Assembly (NCBI GenBank): GCA_016873225.1 | Contig: VGXS01000005.1 | Span: 62,001-126,000 of the forward strand | DNA length: 64,000 bases | Origin: Planctomycetota bacterium | GTDB lineage: Bacteria > Planctomycetota > Planctomycetia > Gemmatales > Gemmataceae | Reading direction: 5' to 3' | Shown: one piece after another, positions 36,960 through 47,067 of the stretch | Position numbering within the stretch: position 1 is the stretch's first letter | Layout of the letters: each line of letters begins with the position of its first letter | Made by a program: the position numbers and the translations under genes | Notes under the pieces: generated by a model | The model's database searches: none | What the model saw: the letters and a program-made list of their open reading frames with translations, nothing else | Told to the model about the DNA's origin: nothing

Positions 36960-37067
36960 GGCGGCTGACATTGTTCTACGCGGCAGACGCACGTATTTTA
37001 AACTTAGTAAAAATCTACGCATATAGAGAAATTATTAGCAATCTTCTTGGAGCCAGAGGATAGCGCC

Positions 37068-40000
37068 ATGCATCAGGTTTCTTCCGCGTGCCATTGGTTC
37101 AAAGGCATCCTGTCGCGTCTTCGAGGTTCATCCGGACGACCGAAAGTTCAACGAACCCTCAACCTCGACATCCTTGAAAAGCGGTTGGTGCCCGCGTTCG
37201 CCCCGGTGTTGGTGAAGGACCTCAATCCGGGTAATCCCGATTCCCAACCCCGCCAATTCATGGCTGTGGGTTCCACGCTCTTTTTCACGGCCACTGACTC
37301 GGCGGGAGGGCGTGAGTTGTGGAAGTCGGACGGAACGGCGCTTGGCACATTCCGCGTGAAGGACATCAATCCCGGAGCGGCTTCCTCGAATCCCCTCGGG
37401 TTGACCGCCGTGGGAGGCTTGCTGTTCTTTTCCGCCAGCGACGGGACGAGCGGTCGTGAATTATGGAAGTCTGACGGCACCGAGCTTGGAACGGTACGGG
37501 TCAAGGACATCAACCCGGGCGGTGCTGATTCCAGCCCTGGATACTCCGGAAACATTTTCCGGCAAAGTGAATTGGTCAACCTTAACGGAACTCTGGTCTT
37601 TAGCGCCGACGACGGCACCAACGGTATCGAATAGTGGAAATCAGATGGCACGGAACAGGGGACGATGCTCATCAAGGACATCCGTCCCGGCGACAGCAAC
37701 TCCTACGCCCGGTACCTTGCTGAAGTGAACGGCATCGTGTTCTTCTCGGCATTCGACAATGCCAACGGGTTCGAACTTTGGAAGTCGAATGGAACGAATG
37801 CCGGCACGACACTCGTCAAGGATATCAGGGTCGGAATCGGTTTTTCGGACCCGAGATACCTCACTAACGCGAACGGAACCTTGTATTTCGTGGCCGAAGA
37901 CGGCACCAGCGGGCGGGAACTCTGGAAATCGGATGGTTCCCAGGGCGGTACCAGCCTGGTCGCGGATATCAACACCGGCGCGACGAACACAGACATCCTG
38001 AACCTGACTCCCGTGGGAAACACGCTCTTTTTTGTTGCCGGTGATGCCTCGGGTCGGGAGTTGTGGAAAACCGACGGAAGTGGTCCGGGAACCAGCAGGA
38101 TCGCCGACATCCGTCCCGGCCCCGACGGTTCATCGCCCCGGTGGTTGACGAATTTCGCCGGCACGCTGTTTTTTCCGCCGAGGATGCGACCAACGGTTTT
38201 GAGTTGCGCAAGACAGACGGCACTTCCCAGGGCACCTCGGTTGTCATGGAGATCAATCCCGGCGGCGGCAACGCCAACCCCACCTACCTCACCGTCGCTG
38301 GCAACACCCTGTTTTTCGCCGCCAACGACGGAACCAATGGCGAGGAGGTTTGGCAAACCGATGGCACAATGGCGGGAACGGTGCTTGTCGGCAACATCAG
38401 GAGCGGAATCGGCAATTCATATCCCCGTTACCTCACCAATGTCGCCGGCACCTTGTTTTTCGCGGCCACCGATGGCGTCAACGGATTTGAACTTTGGAAA
38501 TTGGAGCCTTCCAAACAGGGACCTTCCATCAGCGTTTCCACCGTCGTTTCAGTGCAGGAAAATTCCACGACAGTCCTGACAGCGACGGCTAGCGATCCCG
38601 ACCCCGGCACAACGCTGACTTATTCGCTGTCGGGCGTGGATGCCAATTTTTTTTCAATCGGTTCATCGAACGGCGTCTTGACCTTCAATACCGCTCCCGA
38701 CTTCGAGGCGCCCGCCGATATCGGGAACGACAATGTCTACAACATTACGGTCATGGTTTCTAACGGCACGTTATCTGATTCCAAGGCCGTCACGGTCACG
38801 GTGACGAATGTGAACGAGGCTCCGGTGTCGCTGGTGTGTCCGTCCGTCATCGCCGAGAACTCGGGCCCCAACGCTGTGCTTGGCACCTTTTCCACCACCG
38901 ATCCGGACGCCGGCGACTCGTTCACCTACGCGCTGGCGGCCGGTACCGGCGATGGTGACAACGCCTTATTCAACATCATCGGCGGCCAGTTGAGGGCGAA
39001 CGCCAACTTTGATTTCGAGACAAAGTCGAGTTACAGCATTTTCGTGCGCGCCACCGACCTGGGCGGCTTGTCGTTCGAGAGCCAATTCACCATCACGGTG
39101 ACGAATGTGAACGAGGCTCCGGTGTCGCTGGTGTGTCCGTCCGTCATTGCCGAGAACTCGGGCCCCAACGCTGTGCTTGGCACCTTTTCCACCACCGATC
39201 CGGACGCCGGCGACTCGTTCACCTACGCGCTGGTGCCCGGTACCGGCGATGGTGACAACGCCTTATTCAACATCAGCGGCGGCCAGTTGAGGGCAAACGC
39301 CGCCTTTGATTTCGAGACAAAGTCGAGTTACAGCATTTTCGTGCGCGCCACCGACCTGGGCGGCTTGTCGTTCGAGGGACAATTCACCATCACGGTGACG
39401 AATGTGAACGAGGCTCCGGTGTCGCTGGTGTGTCCGTCCGTCATTGCCGAGAACTCGGGCCCCAACGCTGTGCTTGGCACCTTTTCCACCACCGATCCGG
39501 ACGCCGGCGACTCGTTCACCTACGCGCTGGTGCCCGGTACCGGCGATGGTGACAACGCCTTATTCAACATCAGCGGCGGCCAGTTGAGGGCGAACGCCAA
39601 CTTTGATTTCGAGACAAAGTCGAGTTACAGCGTTCGCGTGCGCGCCACCGACCTGGGCGGCTTGTCGTTCGAGAGCCAATTCACCATCACGGTGACGGAT
39701 GATCCCAACGAGTTGACCATCGGAATTTCCCCATCAACATCGTTTGTGGTGTTTCGCGAGGTGTCTGTCACCGGAGTGACGGTCGCCGACCCGACGGCCG
39801 GGTCGTTCCGGTTGACCACGGTGCGTACCGCTCCCGGCGGCAAGGTTTCCTTGGGCGCGCGGTCAGGGCTTCAGTTTTTGGCGGGTGACGGCACCGGCGA
39901 TTCAACGATGCGTTTCACGGGAACGGTGTCCCAAACCGCCGCGGCGCTGAAAAGCCTGTCCTATCTCCATTCGAGCATTTCCTTCTCTGACACGCGGATC

Positions 40001-40696
40001 GACATTTCCTTGCAGTCGAAGTTCTCGACAGTCTCGAAGTCGATTCCGCTGACGGCGGCCAACGGCGTGACGGCCAAGGTGGCGGATATCGGACACCCAA
40101 GTTCAGGCAGGGTTTCGCTGGTCATTCATGGAACGCCGGGCGCCGACACGGTGGTTGTGACGCCGCTGGCCGGTTCCACGACCAACTACCGGGTGACGCT
40201 GAACGGAGTCGCCAGCACGGTGACGGGCGTCACGGGCCGACTGATCGTGGGCGGCCTGGGTGGCGATGACAACATCAACCTGGCCGCGGTGGGCATCGCT
40301 GCGCGTGTTGACGGCGGCGACGGCAACGATGTGATCCAGACGGGTTTCGGGGAGGATGTGCTTCTGGGCGGAAACGGTGCGGACCTGTTGGCCGGCGGCC
40401 TGGGTGCCGACACCGTCAATGGCGGCGCGGGCAGCGACATCGTCATCGATGGCACGGTGTCGGCGCGCGCGGCGGGCAAGACCTTGAGGTCGGTGTTCGA
40501 TGGCTGGGCGGTGCTGCAGAATCCTTCCAGTGCCGACTAAGCGTCCATCACGGCCGACCTGCTGTTCACGCCGGACAAGGCATCAAAAGACACGCTGACG
40601 GGCGGGCAGGGAACCGACTGGTTCTGGTCGGCCACCGCCGGCGCCGTGGCTGATGTGCTGGACAAAGCGGTAGTCGAAAGGCGCCGGCTAATATAA
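37068..40696 (+). pseudogene. ELWKSDGT-repeat / cadherin-like / RTX-like giant secreted protein, disrupted at three sites
   Basis: In-frame TAG 37632-37634 (GIE*WKSDGT), -1 frameshift at T6 run 38169-38174, TAA 40538-40540 (SAD*ASITADLLFT); homology to the 40862-44764 paralog continues through each lesion. Confidence 0.8.
38801..39691 (+). repeat. Three near-identical 297-bp tandem repeats (cadherin-like domains)
   Basis: gtgacgaatgtgaacgaggctccggtgtcg starts at 38801, 39098, 39395; array ends 39691; exact 297-nt period. Confidence 0.93.
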
Positions 40697-40861
40697 TCCA
40701 ATCCTGAACCGGCAATCGGAATAAACCCACCCTCCCCGTGGGACCGCCAAGGCAAACGCCTTGAGCGGCCCCCCGGGAATTCCGATGAATGGCTTGGATG
40801 CATTCGCAACTCGATCGACTCCACAACCCGATTAAGCCGCCCCGGCTTGTGGAGCGCCATC

Positions 40862-43800
40862 ATGAGCGCGAGGAAGCCTTTTCAATCCGAGATGGATCCA
40901 ACGCGACGGGGTGGATTCTTCATCCCGGTGGTCGAGGAACTCGAGACCCGACTCACTCCGGCCTTTGTGGTTCTCGGTGATCTCAATCCGAACAGGTTCG
41001 TCATTTCGGGTCCGCCGGCCGAGTCGTGCCAGGCGGGCGGCGTGACCTATTTCACCCGCGCCGACATCGCCAGCGGCACCGAGTTGTGGCGGACGGACGG
41101 CACCGCGTCGGGCACGGCACTGGTGCGCGACATCAACCCCGGCGCCGCCGGGTCGAACCCCCGGTGCCTGGTGGCGGTCGGCGGAACCGTTTACTTCGTG
41201 GCCGACAACGGCACGGCCGGCACCGAGTTGTGGCGGACCGACGGCACGGCCGCGGGCACGGTGCAGGTGCGCGACATCAACCCCGGCGCCGCCGGTTCCG
41301 ATCCGTCCGGCCTGGCCAACCTCAACGGCACCCTGCTGTTCACCGCCGACGATGGCGCCCGCGGCCGCGAACTGTGGAAAAGCGGGGGAACCGCCTCGAA
41401 CACGGCCTTGGTGAAGGATATCCGTCCCGGTGCCGGGGATAGTTTTTCCGACCTCGGGGATGCCTCACTGGTGGCGTGGGGCGGCAAGGCGTTTTTCGCG
41501 GCCAATGATGGCGCCAGCGGCATGGAATTGTGGAGCACCGACGGCACGGCGGGCGGCACGGTGCTTGTGCGCGACCTGTCGGGCGGATCGGCGGGCGGCG
41601 TTCCCAACAGTTCCTATCCCACGGCGATCACCGCCTTGGCCGGGTCGCTCCTGTTCGTGGCTGACAACGGCGCCTCGGGGCAGGAGTTGTGGAAGACCGA
41701 TGGCACGGCCGGCGGGACGGTGCTGGCGCGTGACATCCTGGCGGGATCGGACGGCAACGGCCCGAGGTCGTCGGCACCGCTCAACCTTGTCTCCATGGGC
41801 GCCTGGGCGGCGTTCACGGCCGACAACGGTGTCAACGGACGGGAATTGTGGAGAACCGACGGAACCCTCGCCGGCACCGTGCCGCTCAGGGAGATCCGGC
41901 CGGGCGCGGAGGGGGCTTTCCCTAACTACGCCCCCGGCCAGTTCGCCGCCGTCGGGCCGACCCTCTTTTTCGCCGCCGACAACGGTGCCAGCGGCATGGA
42001 ACTTTGGAAGACCGACGGAACCGCCGCGGGCACGGTGCTTGTGAGGGACATCCGTCCCGGAACCTACGCGCCGGGCCTGGGGAATCCGTCGTCGCCCGCG
42101 GCGCTGGCCAACGCGGGGGGACGGCTGTTCTTCCGGGCCAACGACGGCTCCACGGGCGACGAACTTTGGACGAGCAACGGCACGGCGGCCGGCACCCTCC
42201 TGGTTCGGGACCTGGCCCCCGGCGGAGAGTCATCGGAGATCGCGCCGGTGGGATCGGCGGGCGGAGCCTTGCTGTTCCTCGCGGGGGATGGCGACCTTTG
42301 GAGATCGACGGGAACCGCCGCGGGCACCACACTGTTATCCGACAACGCGGGCACCCAGGGGCAGGGTTCCAACCCGGGGGCGCCTGTGGAGGCGGGCGGA
42401 TCGTTCTACTTCCGCGCCGTCGACTCGAACTACTTCCCGACGCTGTGGAAAGCCCCCGCGGCGGGCGGCGCGCCTTCGGTGGTGGCCACGGGGTTCCGGT
42501 ATCCCGGGCCGGCTTGGCTGGTGAACGCGGCCGGGACCCTTTTCTTCACGGCCAACAACGGGACCTCGGGCGCGGAGTTGTGGAGGTCGGACGGAACCCC
42601 CGCCGGCACGCGCGTCGCGCGGGACATCGCCGCCGGTTTCGCCGGGTCGGATCCGGCGAACCTCGTCGTGGCGGGCGGCACCGTGTATTTCACGGCGGAC
42701 GACGGCGCCAGCGGCCGGGAACTGTGGAAGAGCGACGGCACGGCGGCCGGCACGGTTCTCGTGCGCGACATCGCTCCCGGACTTGACGGAGCGGGAAAAC
42801 CTTTTTCATCGTCGCCCGGCGGCCTGCGCTGGGGCGGCGGAGTCCTGTGGTTCACGGCGGAAACCGGATCCGGCCGGGAGCTGTGGAAGAGCGACGGCAC
42901 GGCGGCCGGCACGGTTCTCGTGCGCGACATCGCCCCCGGGTCCGCCGGTTCGATGCCGTCGAACCTGGCCTGGGGAGGCGGGGCGCTGTGGTTCACGGCG
43001 GACGACGGGACCTCGGGCGCGGAGTTGTGGAGGTCGGACGGAACTCCCGCCGGCACGGCGCTTGTGCGCGACCTGTTCCCGGGCGCGGCGGGTTCATCCC
43101 CCGAGGGCCTGCTCTGGGGTGGCGGGGCGCTGTGGTTCATGGCGGACGACGGCGCCAGCGGCCGCGAGTTGTGGAAAACCGACGGCGCGACCACGGCCTT
43201 GGTGAAGGACATCAGGCCGGGGGCGGCGGGTTCGGTGCCGCGGGGGGCCGCCATGATGGCCTGGGCCGGAGATTATCTGGCCCTGATGGCCGACGACGGC
43301 GCCAGTGGCCGCGAGTTGTGGACAAGCGACGGCACGGCGGCGGGCACGGTGCTGGCCGGCGAGGTGGCGCCCGGCCCACGGGGAGGCGACCCGGCATGGC
43401 TGGCCGCCGCCGGCAACCGCGTGCTCTTTTCGGCCGATGACGGAACCCGCGGCCGCGAACCATGGTTTTACTCGCCCAACGCGGCACCCGTCGACATCGC
43501 GGTATCGCCGCCGGCCGTGCCTGAGAACCGGCCGGCCGGAACCCTGGTCGGAACCCTTTCGGCCATCGACCCGGATCTCGGCGATTCCTTCTCGTTCGCC
43601 CTTGTTTCCGGGGCTGGCGACACGGGCAACGCGCTGTTCACCATCTCCGGAACCAGCCTGCTGACGGCCGCGGTGTTCGATTTCGAGTCGAGGCCGGCCC
43701 ACGGGGTGCGCGTGCGGGTCACCGACCGGGGAGGTCTCTCGTTCGAGAAGGCGCTGTCCATCGCCGTCACCGATGTCGACGAGGGGCCTTCGATTCGTCC

Positions 43801-44764
43801 GGTGGCGGCGGTGTCCGTCATCGCCAACCTCGCCGCGCCGATCGGCGGCTTGTCGGTGTCGGATCCGTTCGCCGGCGCCACGCGGCTGACGACGACCCTG
43901 TCCGCCGGCGCGGGGCTGTTGACCATCGGTGCCCGGACGGGCCTTGTGTTCCTCGCCGGCGACGGCGTGTCGGACGCGACGATCCGCTTCACGGGAACGC
44001 TGGCGCAGACGAACGCCGCGCTCGGTTCGCTGAGTCACATCACCGCCATCGACACGCTCGCGGCGACGGGCATCTCGGTCCTGGTTCAGCGGGGCGTGTT
44101 TGCCGCTCAGGCGACGGTGCCGATGGTGGTGGCCACGGGACGGGTGACCCGGATCAGCGATCCCGGCTTGCCCGGGAAGGTCTCGGTGGTGATCCAGGGA
44201 ACGGAATCCGCCGACGCCATTTCCGCGCTTCCGGTGGGAAGTTCCTCGGCGAACTACACGGTGACGCTCAACGGCGTTTCCACGGGGGTGACGGGCGTCA
44301 CCGGCCGGTTCCTCGTGTTCGGCCTGGGCGGTCACGACATCGCCGACCTGTCGGCGTGCCGGCTGGTCACCCGGATGGACGGCGGCGACGGCAACGATGT
44401 GATCCTGGGCGGCGGCAAGGCGGACATGCTGCTGGGCGGAAACGGGGCGGACCTGTTGGCCGGCGGCCTGGGAGCCGACACCGTCAATGGCGGCGCGGGC
44501 AACGACATCGTCATCGACGGCACGGTGGCGGCGCGCGCGGCGGGCAAGACCCTGAGGTCGGTGCTCGATGGCTGGGCCGCCAAGGTGTCGCCCGTGGACG
44601 CCGACTACGCGTCCATCACGGCCGACCTGCTGTTCACGGCCGACAAGACCTCCAAGGACACGCTGACGGGCGGCCTGGGCGCCGACTGGTTCTGGTCGGC
44701 CACCGCCGGCGCGGTTGCGGATGTGACCGACAAATCAGCCGTGGAGAAGCGCCGGCTGGCGTGA
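40862..44764 (+). CDS. Giant ELWKSDGT-repeat protein with cadherin-like and RTX-like C-terminal domains
   Basis: PVVEELETRLTPAFVVLGDLNPN N-terminal motif; many GxELW(R/K)(T/S)DGTAxGTxLVRDIxPGxxGS repeats; GGDGNDVILGGGKADMLLGGNGADLLAGGLGADTVNGGAGNDIVIDG. Confidence 0.85.
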   Translation: MSARKPFQSEMDPTRRGGFFIPVVEELETRLTPAFVVLGDLNPNRFVISGPPAESCQAGGVTYFTRADIASGTELWRTDGTASGTALVRDINPGAAGSNPRCLVAVGGTVYFVADNGTAGTELWRTDGTAAGTVQVRDINPGAAGSDPSGLANLNGTLLFTADDGARGRELWKSGGTASNTALVKDIRPGAGDSFSDLGDASLVAWGGKAFFAANDGASGMELWSTDGTAGGTVLVRDLSGGSAGGVPNSSYPTAITALAGSLLFVADNGASGQELWKTDGTAGGTVLARDILAGSDGNGPRSSAPLNLVSMGAWAAFTADNGVNGRELWRTDGTLAGTVPLREIRPGAEGAFPNYAPGQFAAVGPTLFFAADNGASGMELWKTDGTAAGTVLVRDIRPGTYAPGLGNPSSPAALANAGGRLFFRANDGSTGDELWTSNGTAAGTLLVRDLAPGGESSEIAPVGSAGGALLFLAGDGDLWRSTGTAAGTTLLSDNAGTQGQGSNPGAPVEAGGSFYFRAVDSNYFPTLWKAPAAGGAPSVVATGFRYPGPAWLVNAAGTLFFTANNGTSGAELWRSDGTPAGTRVARDIAAGFAGSDPANLVVAGGTVYFTADDGASGRELWKSDGTAAGTVLVRDIAPGLDGAGKPFSSSPGGLRWGGGVLWFTAETGSGRELWKSDGTAAGTVLVRDIAPGSAGSMPSNLAWGGGALWFTADDGTSGAELWRSDGTPAGTALVRDLFPGAAGSSPEGLLWGGGALWFMADDGASGRELWKTDGATTALVKDIRPGAAGSVPRGAAMMAWAGDYLALMADDGASGRELWTSDGTAAGTVLAGEVAPGPRGGDPAWLAAAGNRVLFSADDGTRGREPWFYSPNAAPVDIAVSPPAVPENRPAGTLVGTLSAIDPDLGDSFSFALVSGAGDTGNALFTISGTSLLTAAVFDFESRPAHGVRVRVTDRGGLSFEKALSIAVTDVDEGPSIRPVAAVSVIANLAAPIGGLSVSDPFAGATRLTTTLSAGAGLLTIGARTGLVFLAGDGVSDATIRFTGTLAQTNAALGSLSHITAIDTLAATGISVLVQRGVFAAQATVPMVVATGRVTRISDPGLPGKVSVVIQGTESADAISALPVGSSSANYTVTLNGVSTGVTGVTGRFLVFGLGGHDIADLSACRLVTRMDGGDGNDVILGGGKADMLLGGNGADLLAGGLGADTVNGGAGNDIVIDGTVAARAAGKTLRSVLDGWAAKVSPVDADYASITADLLFTADKTSKDTLTGGLGADWFWSATAGAVADVTDKSAVEKRRLA

Positions 44765-44770
44765 CGGATC

Positions 44771-45418
44771 TCAGACGGGGCTGATGACGGCGCGGTTGGC
44801 GACAACCGACATCCTGCCCGAGGCGAGCAGCGCGATCGCCTCGGGGTAGGCCTCGCATTCCGCGGAAAAGACCCGCGCGGCCAGCGTGGAGGCGGTGTCG
44901 TCCGGAAGCACGGGCACGGCCTTCTGCACGAGGATGGGGCCGCGGTCGTACTCGTTGGTGGCCAGGTGCACGGTGCAGCCCGAAACCTTGCATCCGGCGT
45001 CGAGCACGGCCTGGTGCACATGGGCGCCGTGGCATCCCTTGCCGCCGAAGGAGGGCAGAAGAGACGGATGGATGTTGACGACGCGGTTTTCCCAGTGGTC
45101 GGGCACGGCCAATAGCTGGAGGAAACCGGCCAGGCAGATGAGGTCGGCGCGGTGGGATTCGGCGAACGCGAGCAGGGCGGCGCTGAACGATTCACGGTCG
45201 TGGTGATCCTTGCGGCGCACCACCGCCACGGGCAGCCCGGCGTTCTTGCCGCGGTCGAGGCCGGCGACGCCGTCGCGGTCGGAGGCGACGCAGGCCACGG
45301 TTCCGGCGAGCGTTCCGGCGGCCTGGCGGTCGAGCAGGTTCCGCAGCGTGGTGCCGCCGCCTGAAAGGAACACGGCCAGGCGGGGAACCGGCGGAACGGG
45401 GACCTTGGCCACGATCAA
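44771..45418 (-). CDS. purN: Phosphoribosylglycinamide formyltransferase-like protein
   Basis: RLAVFLSGGGTTLRNLLDRQAAGTLAGTVACVASDRDGVAGLDRGKNAGLPV...ADLICLAGFLQLL...VVNIHPSLLPSFGGKGCHGAHVHQAVLDAGCKVSGCTVHLATNEYDRGPILVQKAVPV; start (TTG 45418 or GTG 45412) uncertain. Confidence 0.85.
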   Translation of the reverse strand: MIVAKVPVPPVPRLAVFLSGGGTTLRNLLDRQAAGTLAGTVACVASDRDGVAGLDRGKNAGLPVAVVRRKDHHDRESFSAALLAFAESHRADLICLAGFLQLLAVPDHWENRVVNIHPSLLPSFGGKGCHGAHVHQAVLDAGCKVSGCTVHLATNEYDRGPILVQKAVPVLPDDTASTLAARVFSAECEAYPEAIALLASGRMSVVANRAVISPV

Positions 45419-45420
45419 CC

Positions 45421-46875
45421 TCAGCGGACCACGATGGAAAAAAGAGCGAAAAGTCCGCCGGCGCAGGCCATGCAGACGGGCAGCGTGAGCACCCAGGCCA
45501 GCAGGAGGGAGCGTACCGTCGCCATCTGCACGCCCGCGCCCGTGGTGGCCATCGTGCCGGCCACGCCGCTGGAAAGCACATGGGTGGTGCTGACGGGCGC
45601 CCCGCCAAAGACGGCCATGCCGATGGTGGTGGCGGCGACGAGTTCGGCGACGGCGCCCTGGGCGTAGGTGAGGTGGGCCTTGCCGATCTTCTCGCCGACG
45701 GTGACGACGATGCGCTTCCAGCCGACGGTGGTGCCGACGCCCAGGGCCACGGCGACGGCGAGGATCACCCACGGAGGGCTGTATTCGAGGATTTTGAGGA
45801 TCTGTTTACGCGTCTTCTTGAGCAGCGCCAGGTCGCGCGCCGTCAGCAGCAGGTCCTCCGACGAGAGGAGGCTGGCGATGGCGCCCTCGAGGGTGATGAT
45901 GGCGTCGCGGAGTTCGCGCCTCCTGTCGCCTGGAACATCGCGGAAGCCCCGGGCCGCCGATTCGCCCTCCGTGGCCGGCACCAGGGCCAGAACCGTGTCG
46001 ATCGCCCCGACCACGCGGGCCCGCTGGGCCTCGAACCCGGGTTCGGGATCGTCGGAGTGGTTGCGGGTGACGATGCGGCGGGCCTTTTCGGCGCCCTGGC
46101 GAACCAGGGCGATGTCGGCCGGCGCGGCGTCGAGGTTGACGGCGAATTCGGAGGTGGCGGTGCCGATGAGGATGAGCATGATGAGGCCCACGCCCTTCTG
46201 CCCGTCGTTGCTGCCGTGGGCGAGGCTCACTCCGGTGCAGGTGCCGATGAGGGTGAGGCGGGTCAACGGGGGCGGGGGCGCGTCGTCGGAGGGGGGGGAA
46301 TGGAGGCGGCGGCCCGGCAGCCAGCGGAGCGCCAGCACCATGAGGCCCGCGGCCAGGCAGAATCCCACGGCCGGCGAAACCAGCAGCGACAGGCCCACCT
46401 CGCCCGCCTTTTCCCAGTTCACCCCGGAAAGCGAGCCGCCATGGGCGAGCATCGAATGGGCCAGGCCGACGCCCATGATCGAGCCGATGAGGGCGTGGGA
46501 GCTCGAGGCGGGGATGCCGATGGACCAGGTCGCGAGGTTCCAGATGATGGCCGACAGCAGCAGCGCCAGCACCATCGCCTTGCCCTTGCCGCCGGCGAGG
46601 TGCTCCTCGAGCAGCAGTTCCACCGGCAGCAGGTTGACGATGGCGTAGGCGACGGCGATGCCGCCCAGCCAAACCCCGGCGAAGTTGCACAGGCCCGACC
46701 AAGCCACGGCGATGCCGGGCCTAAGGGCGCGGGTGTAGATGACGGTGGCCACGGCGTTGGCGGTGTCGTGGAAACCGTTGACGAACTCGAAGGCCAGGGC
46801 GATGGCCAGGGCCGCCAGCAGGAACAACGCGTTGTCCCAAGTGACCGGGTCCGTGAGGAACGGCAATTGGATCAT
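45421..46875 (-). CDS. PiT family inorganic phosphate transporter
   Basis: ALAFEFVNGFHDTANAVATVIYTRAL...IGIPASSSHALIGSIMGVGLAH...GSNDGQKGVGLIMLILIG...PVSTTHVLSSGVAGTMA. Confidence 0.93.
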   Translation of the reverse strand: MIQLPFLTDPVTWDNALFLLAALAIALAFEFVNGFHDTANAVATVIYTRALRPGIAVAWSGLCNFAGVWLGGIAVAYAIVNLLPVELLLEEHLAGGKGKAMVLALLLSAIIWNLATWSIGIPASSSHALIGSIMGVGLAHSMLAHGGSLSGVNWEKAGEVGLSLLVSPAVGFCLAAGLMVLALRWLPGRRLHSPPSDDAPPPPLTRLTLIGTCTGVSLAHGSNDGQKGVGLIMLILIGTATSEFAVNLDAAPADIALVRQGAEKARRIVTRNHSDDPEPGFEAQRARVVGAIDTVLALVPATEGESAARGFRDVPGDRRRELRDAIITLEGAIASLLSSEDLLLTARDLALLKKTRKQILKILEYSPPWVILAVAVALGVGTTVGWKRIVVTVGEKIGKAHLTYAQGAVAELVAATTIGMAVFGGAPVSTTHVLSSGVAGTMATTGAGVQMATVRSLLLAWVLTLPVCMACAGGLFALFSIVVR

Positions 46876-47067
46876 GGCGGCGGGACGCTCCGGGAAAGAA
46901 TGGCCGGCAGGAAATCATGCTAACCCGCCGGCGGAAAAAGTGTCGGATCTTCATGGAAATTTCCCCGGGGCGGAACCGGCGGGGCCCGCCGCGCCGTACC
47001 TGCAAGCGGCGCCCGTTTCGGGTATGATCAGTGGGTGGACCAAGCCCGCCGGAGCCAGCCAGCCGCC

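Noticed and set aside
45580-46923. 447-aa plus-strand ORF opposite the PiT transporter
   Set aside because: Low-complexity antisense frame (VGGADGRPAKDGHADGGGGDEFGDG...).
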